Shown here piece by piece: positions 6,763-9,293 of a stretch of 9,293 bases of DNA. The stretch is from Desulfobacteraceae bacterium (lineage in GTDB: Bacteria > Desulfobacterota > Desulfobacteria > Desulfobacterales > UBA11574), in the NCBI GenBank assembly GCA_030671225.1, contig DAOVAE010000030.1, positions 1 to 9,293 on the forward strand, in the 5' to 3' direction. Within the stretch, counting starts at the first letter, position 1, and every line of letters starts with the position of its first letter. Below the pieces are notes generated by a model that saw only the letters and a list, made by a program, of their open reading frames with translations, was not told the origin of the DNA and did no database searches. The position numbers and the translations under genes were made by a program.

Positions 6763-8349
6763 CTATAAGTCAAACTCAAGCGGTGTCACCGTTTCAACAA
6801 GTTCCAGGGCAAGCATTTCTTCAATAACATACTGTGGAATCGATACATTTGTTTTGAGGAAAATGATGTTCATTTTTCCGGTTTCTTCCTGCCCCACCTG
6901 CATCTGGTCTATGTTAATTTTATTCTTGCCTAGAAGCGTTGCGAAACTTCCTATGGCACCCGGCTTGTCATGATTATATATCAACGAGATATGGCCGGTT
7001 GGAATTAACTCGAGCCGGAAGTTATTAATTTTTACTATCCTGAGTTCGTTTTTGCCGAATATTGTTCCCGACACCGTATTTTCCATTTCTGTAGTAATAA
7101 CCCGGACTGTAATCAGGTTAATATACTCCCTGGAATCATCGCTGCTCGCCTCCGTGATTTTTATACCCCTTTCCTTGGCAAGTATCTGCGCATTGACAAA
7201 ATTCACATCATCCTTGACCATATGGGCCAACAATCCCCTTAGAACTGCTATTGTGACCGGAGACAGATCAACTCCCTTAAAATCCCCGGCGTACTCAATG
7301 ATTACTTCTTTTATGGCGCCTTTAGTAAGCTGGGCATGGAGACTTCCCATCTGATTTGCCAGTGTCAATAACGGTCCCAGCTTTTTAAGCAGATCGCCGC
7401 TTAAAGATGGAACATTGACTGCATTCATGATTGTATCGTTCTTCAGATAATCGATTATCTGGCCGGCCACATCGACTGCCACTTTGGTCTGGGCTTCCCG
7501 GGTGGAGGCTCCCAGGTGAGGCGTACAAATTAGACGGTCAAATTCAAAGAGCGAACATATTCCCGGGGGTTCGGTTTCGAAGACATCCAATGCTGCTCCG
7601 GCGACCTTGCCGGACTTCATTGCATCATAAAGATCAGCCTCATCAACAATACCGCCACGGGCACAGTTTACGATCATTACACCGTCCTTCATCTGATCGA
7701 AAGCGTCCTTATCGATCAAATCGATTGTACCTTTGAGCTTGGGAACATGTATAGTTATATAATCAGACCTGCGATATAACTCTTCAAGAGATACACTTTC
7801 AAATCCCACCTTTTCAATTTGGTTCGGCGTGACAAATGGATCGTGTACAATCACCTGCATTTTCAGACCCCGAGCACGATCTGCCACAATGGAACCGATC
7901 TTCCCGAAACCGATAACACCGAGAATCTTGTTGTATAATTCTCTGCCCTGGAGTTTCTTCTTGTCCCATCTCCCGGCTTTCAATGACGCGGTTCCTTCTG
8001 GTATATTGCGTGACAGGGAGAATATCATGGCAATGGTATGTTCGGCTGTTGTTATAACATTTCCACCCGGCGTATTCATAACAACAACGCCATGTTTAGT
8101 CGCCGCCGGGATATCGACATTGTCAAGTCCGATTCCGGCACGACCCACAACTTTCAATCGTGTTGCCGCTTCCAGAAGATCCTCGGTTACCTTGGTAGCA
8201 CTTCGGATAACCAGGGCGTCATAGTCTCCGATGATCCTTTTAAGCTCTTCGGGAGATAGTCCTGTATTAACTTCAACTTCAATCCCTTCTTGATCCTGAA
8301 ACATTTTGATACCGGCTTCACCCAGGTTATCACTGACCAACACTTTCAT
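6763..8349 (-). CDS. serA: D-3-phosphoglycerate dehydrogenase
   Basis: SerA oxidises 3-phosphoglycerate to 3-phosphohydroxypyruvate with NAD+, the first committed step of serine synthesis. The 528 residues are the long three-domain type. The Rossmann NAD site is GVIGFGKIG (144-152). Catalytic residues are Arg231 (NCARGG), Glu260 (DVFETEPP) and His278 (TPHLGAST), with the spacing known from the human enzyme. An intervening allosteric substrate-binding domain spans about 320-450. A C-terminal ACT domain from about 455 contains HDKPGAIG, the part that binds serine in feedback-regulated relatives, so serine inhibition is plausible. GGGAGG at 8356-8361, 6 bases before the ATG, is a strong ribosome binding site. 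It is followed by tatD in the same direction and preceded by a leader containing the palindromic repeat. Confidence 0.97.
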   Translation of the reverse strand: MKVLVSDNLGEAGIKMFQDQEGIEVEVNTGLSPEELKRIIGDYDALVIRSATKVTEDLLEAATRLKVVGRAGIGLDNVDIPAATKHGVVVMNTPGGNVITTAEHTIAMIFSLSRNIPEGTASLKAGRWDKKKLQGRELYNKILGVIGFGKIGSIVADRARGLKMQVIVHDPFVTPNQIEKVGFESVSLEELYRRSDYITIHVPKLKGTIDLIDKDAFDQMKDGVMIVNCARGGIVDEADLYDAMKSGKVAGAALDVFETEPPGICSLFEFDRLICTPHLGASTREAQTKVAVDVAGQIIDYLKNDTIMNAVNVPSLSGDLLKKLGPLLTLANQMGSLHAQLTKGAIKEVIIEYAGDFKGVDLSPVTIAVLRGLLAHMVKDDVNFVNAQILAKERGIKITEASSDDSREYINLITVRVITTEMENTVSGTIFGKNELRIVKINNFRLELIPTGHISLIYNHDKPGAIGSFATLLGKNKINIDQMQVGQEETGKMNIIFLKTNVSIPQYVIEEMLALELVETVTPLEFDL

Positions 8350-8382
8350 GATTTTCCTCCCGAAAATAAAAATATTAAACTT

Positions 8383-8429
8383 GATGAATTCGTAAAAAGG
8401 TTGCTTCTCTGAATTTTTACGAGACCATC
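8383..8429 (+). repeat. Palindromic repeat element, copy 2
   Basis: This 47-base imperfect inverted repeat matches the element at 1114-1160 at 42 of 47 positions and lies in the same orientation on the plus strand. The arms GATG..TCGTAAAAA and TTTTTACGA..CATC pair; with the flanking TT and AA the outer symmetry reaches 51 bases (8381-8431). It stands 34 bases upstream of the serA start, inside its probable transcript leader. On the minus strand the hairpin is followed by a T-rich run, so it might also end transcripts from the upstream transporter gene. It has no flush direct repeat like that of copy 1. Confidence 0.85.
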
Positions 8430-8443
8430 AAAATTATGCAAGC

Positions 8444-8471
8444 ATTATATTTAATTTTTTTTAAGATTCAA
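8444..8471 (-). promoter_or_regulatory. Candidate sigma-70 promoter of serA
   Basis: On the minus strand, TTGAAT (8471-8466) is separated by 16 bases containing a run of eight A from a perfect TATAAT (8449-8444). The -35 box matches 4 of 6 consensus positions. Transcription would begin near 8437, giving a leader of about 88 bases that includes the whole palindromic repeat and the strong serA ribosome binding site. This is a reading of sequence only. Confidence 0.5.
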
Positions 8472-8488
8472 TCTATATTTTATTGGGC

Positions 8489-9293
8489 TCAGGTTAATTT
8501 ACGTTCAGAAACGGTCCTTAACATGTTAATTGTGTATATCCTATAAAGCTGTGATAAAAGCATACCTGCAAACATGAGCGCGCAGCCGAAAAGTTCCCGG
8601 GGTGCGAGGGTTTCATTTAAAATAAGCCAGCCGCCGAATGCGGCAAAAACTGCCTCCAGGCTCAATAAAACGGCCGCATGGGCCGGATGGGCGTTTTTTT
8701 GAGCCACGACCTGGAGGGTGTAAGCTACGCCTACGGAAAGAACGCCACCGTATAAAATTGGAATGGTTGCCTTGAAAAGAGCTTTTAGAACAATCGCCTC
8801 GGTAAAAACCGCCGTGATAAGGCTTAAGACCGAACAAGCAGCGAACTGGGTAAAGGCCAGCTTTAGAGAATCTGTTTTAGGTGAAAGCCATCCGATAATG
8901 AGGACGTGTCCGGCCCATAAGAACGCGCCCATAAGCTCTAACATATCGCCGAAGGAAATGGAGAATTCATCTGTAATGCATAATAGATAAAGACCGGCGG
9001 CGGCAAGAAATGCACCGATCCAGGTTCCGGCATCCGTACGCTGCCCTAATAAAAGACCCAGAATCGGCACGATGACCACATATAGCCCGGTGATAAAACC
9101 GGCATTGCCCGCCGTGGTATAAACCAGGCCCACCTGTTGTAAAGAGGCGGCCGCAAAAAGGGTTAGTCCTAAAATACCGCCGCCGAATATTATGGTTCTG
9201 GTGTTTGGGCGTGTCAGGATTTCCCTGTTAGTGGCTTGATGTTTTCTGTTGCGTAAAATCAAAGGGAGAAGGACGAAACTTCCCAGGGCAAAC
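8489..9293 (-). CDS. DMT/EamA-family transporter, 5' end beyond window
   Basis: This is an inner-membrane protein of the drug/metabolite transporter superfamily with EamA repeats; relatives export amino acids, nucleosides or other metabolites. The frame stays open to the right edge: codons before the TTG at 9262 still read FALGSFVLLPLIL, a typical EamA helix, so the true start is outside the window. About eight hydrophobic helices plus part of another are visible, out of the usual ten. The first EamA unit is partly missing. The second (about the last 130 residues) ends in HAAVLLSLEAVFAAFGGWLILNE, a characteristic helix-9 signature. The substrate cannot be inferred. It lies 139 bases upstream of serA on the same strand; serA seems to have its own promoter. 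Confidence 0.92.
   Translation of the reverse strand, partial: FALGSFVLLPLILRNRKHQATNREILTRPNTRTIIFGGGILGLTLFAAASLQQVGLVYTTAGNAGFITGLYVVIVPILGLLLGQRTDAGTWIGAFLAAAGLYLLCITDEFSISFGDMLELMGAFLWAGHVLIIGWLSPKTDSLKLAFTQFAACSVLSLITAVFTEAIVLKALFKATIPILYGGVLSVGVAYTLQVVAQKNAHPAHAAVLLSLEAVFAAFGGWLILNETLAPRELFGCALMFAGMLLSQLYRIYTINMLRTVSERKLT

Noticed and set aside
7052..8259. Several plus-strand frames of 73-131 codons
   Set aside because: Antisense shadows of serA with low-complexity translations and no motif.
9260..9262. TTG at 9262 as the start of the transporter
   Set aside because: The frame continues to the window edge and the upstream codons encode a typical EamA helix, so the gene is simply cut by the window.

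Overview
The window looks like a stretch of chromosome from an anaerobic, non-spore-type Gram-negative bacterium, most likely a sulfate-reducer-like member of the Desulfobacterota. That placement is an inference from protein character, the long-form urocanase, the stand-alone glutamate formimidoyltransferase and the repeat styles. I cannot search a database and would not name a genus. No plasmid, phage, CRISPR, transposase, tRNA or rRNA is visible, and no gene-free stretch exceeds 300 bases.

Layout. Positions 1-1035 (minus) hold the first 345 codons of hutH, cut by the left window edge. A 172-base divergent spacer with a palindromic repeat follows. Then on the plus strand come hutU (urocanate hydratase, 1280-3244, with a coding-like N-terminal segment from 1208 separated by one in-frame TAA), a stand-alone glutamate formimidoyltransferase (3259-4167) and hutI (4193-5464), closely spaced with good ribosome binding sites for the last two. 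After a 118-base spacer carrying a 7-base tandem repeat lies a small SEC-C zinc-motif protein (5583-5870). Converging on it from the minus strand is a transcription unit with serA (8349-6763) followed 14 bases later by a TatD-family nuclease (6748-5966). Upstream of serA, after 139 bases holding a second copy of the palindromic repeat and a good promoter candidate, is a DMT/EamA transporter (9293-8489, minus) cut by the right edge.

How the genes work together. HutH, HutU, HutI and the formimidoyltransferase make a complete route from histidine through urocanate, imidazolonepropionate and formiminoglutamate to glutamate plus 5-formimino-tetrahydrofolate. No HutG or HutF is present in the window. 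The formimino-THF cyclodeaminase needed to release ammonia is not in the window either. SerA makes the first step of serine synthesis; TatD and the DMT exporter have no clear link to histidine use.

The points most worth a second look are the in-frame TAA immediately before the ATG of hutU, and the two 47-base palindromic repeats (42 of 47 identical) that sit just downstream of candidate promoters in the leaders of hutU and serA. I found no convincing wholly new multi-gene system.
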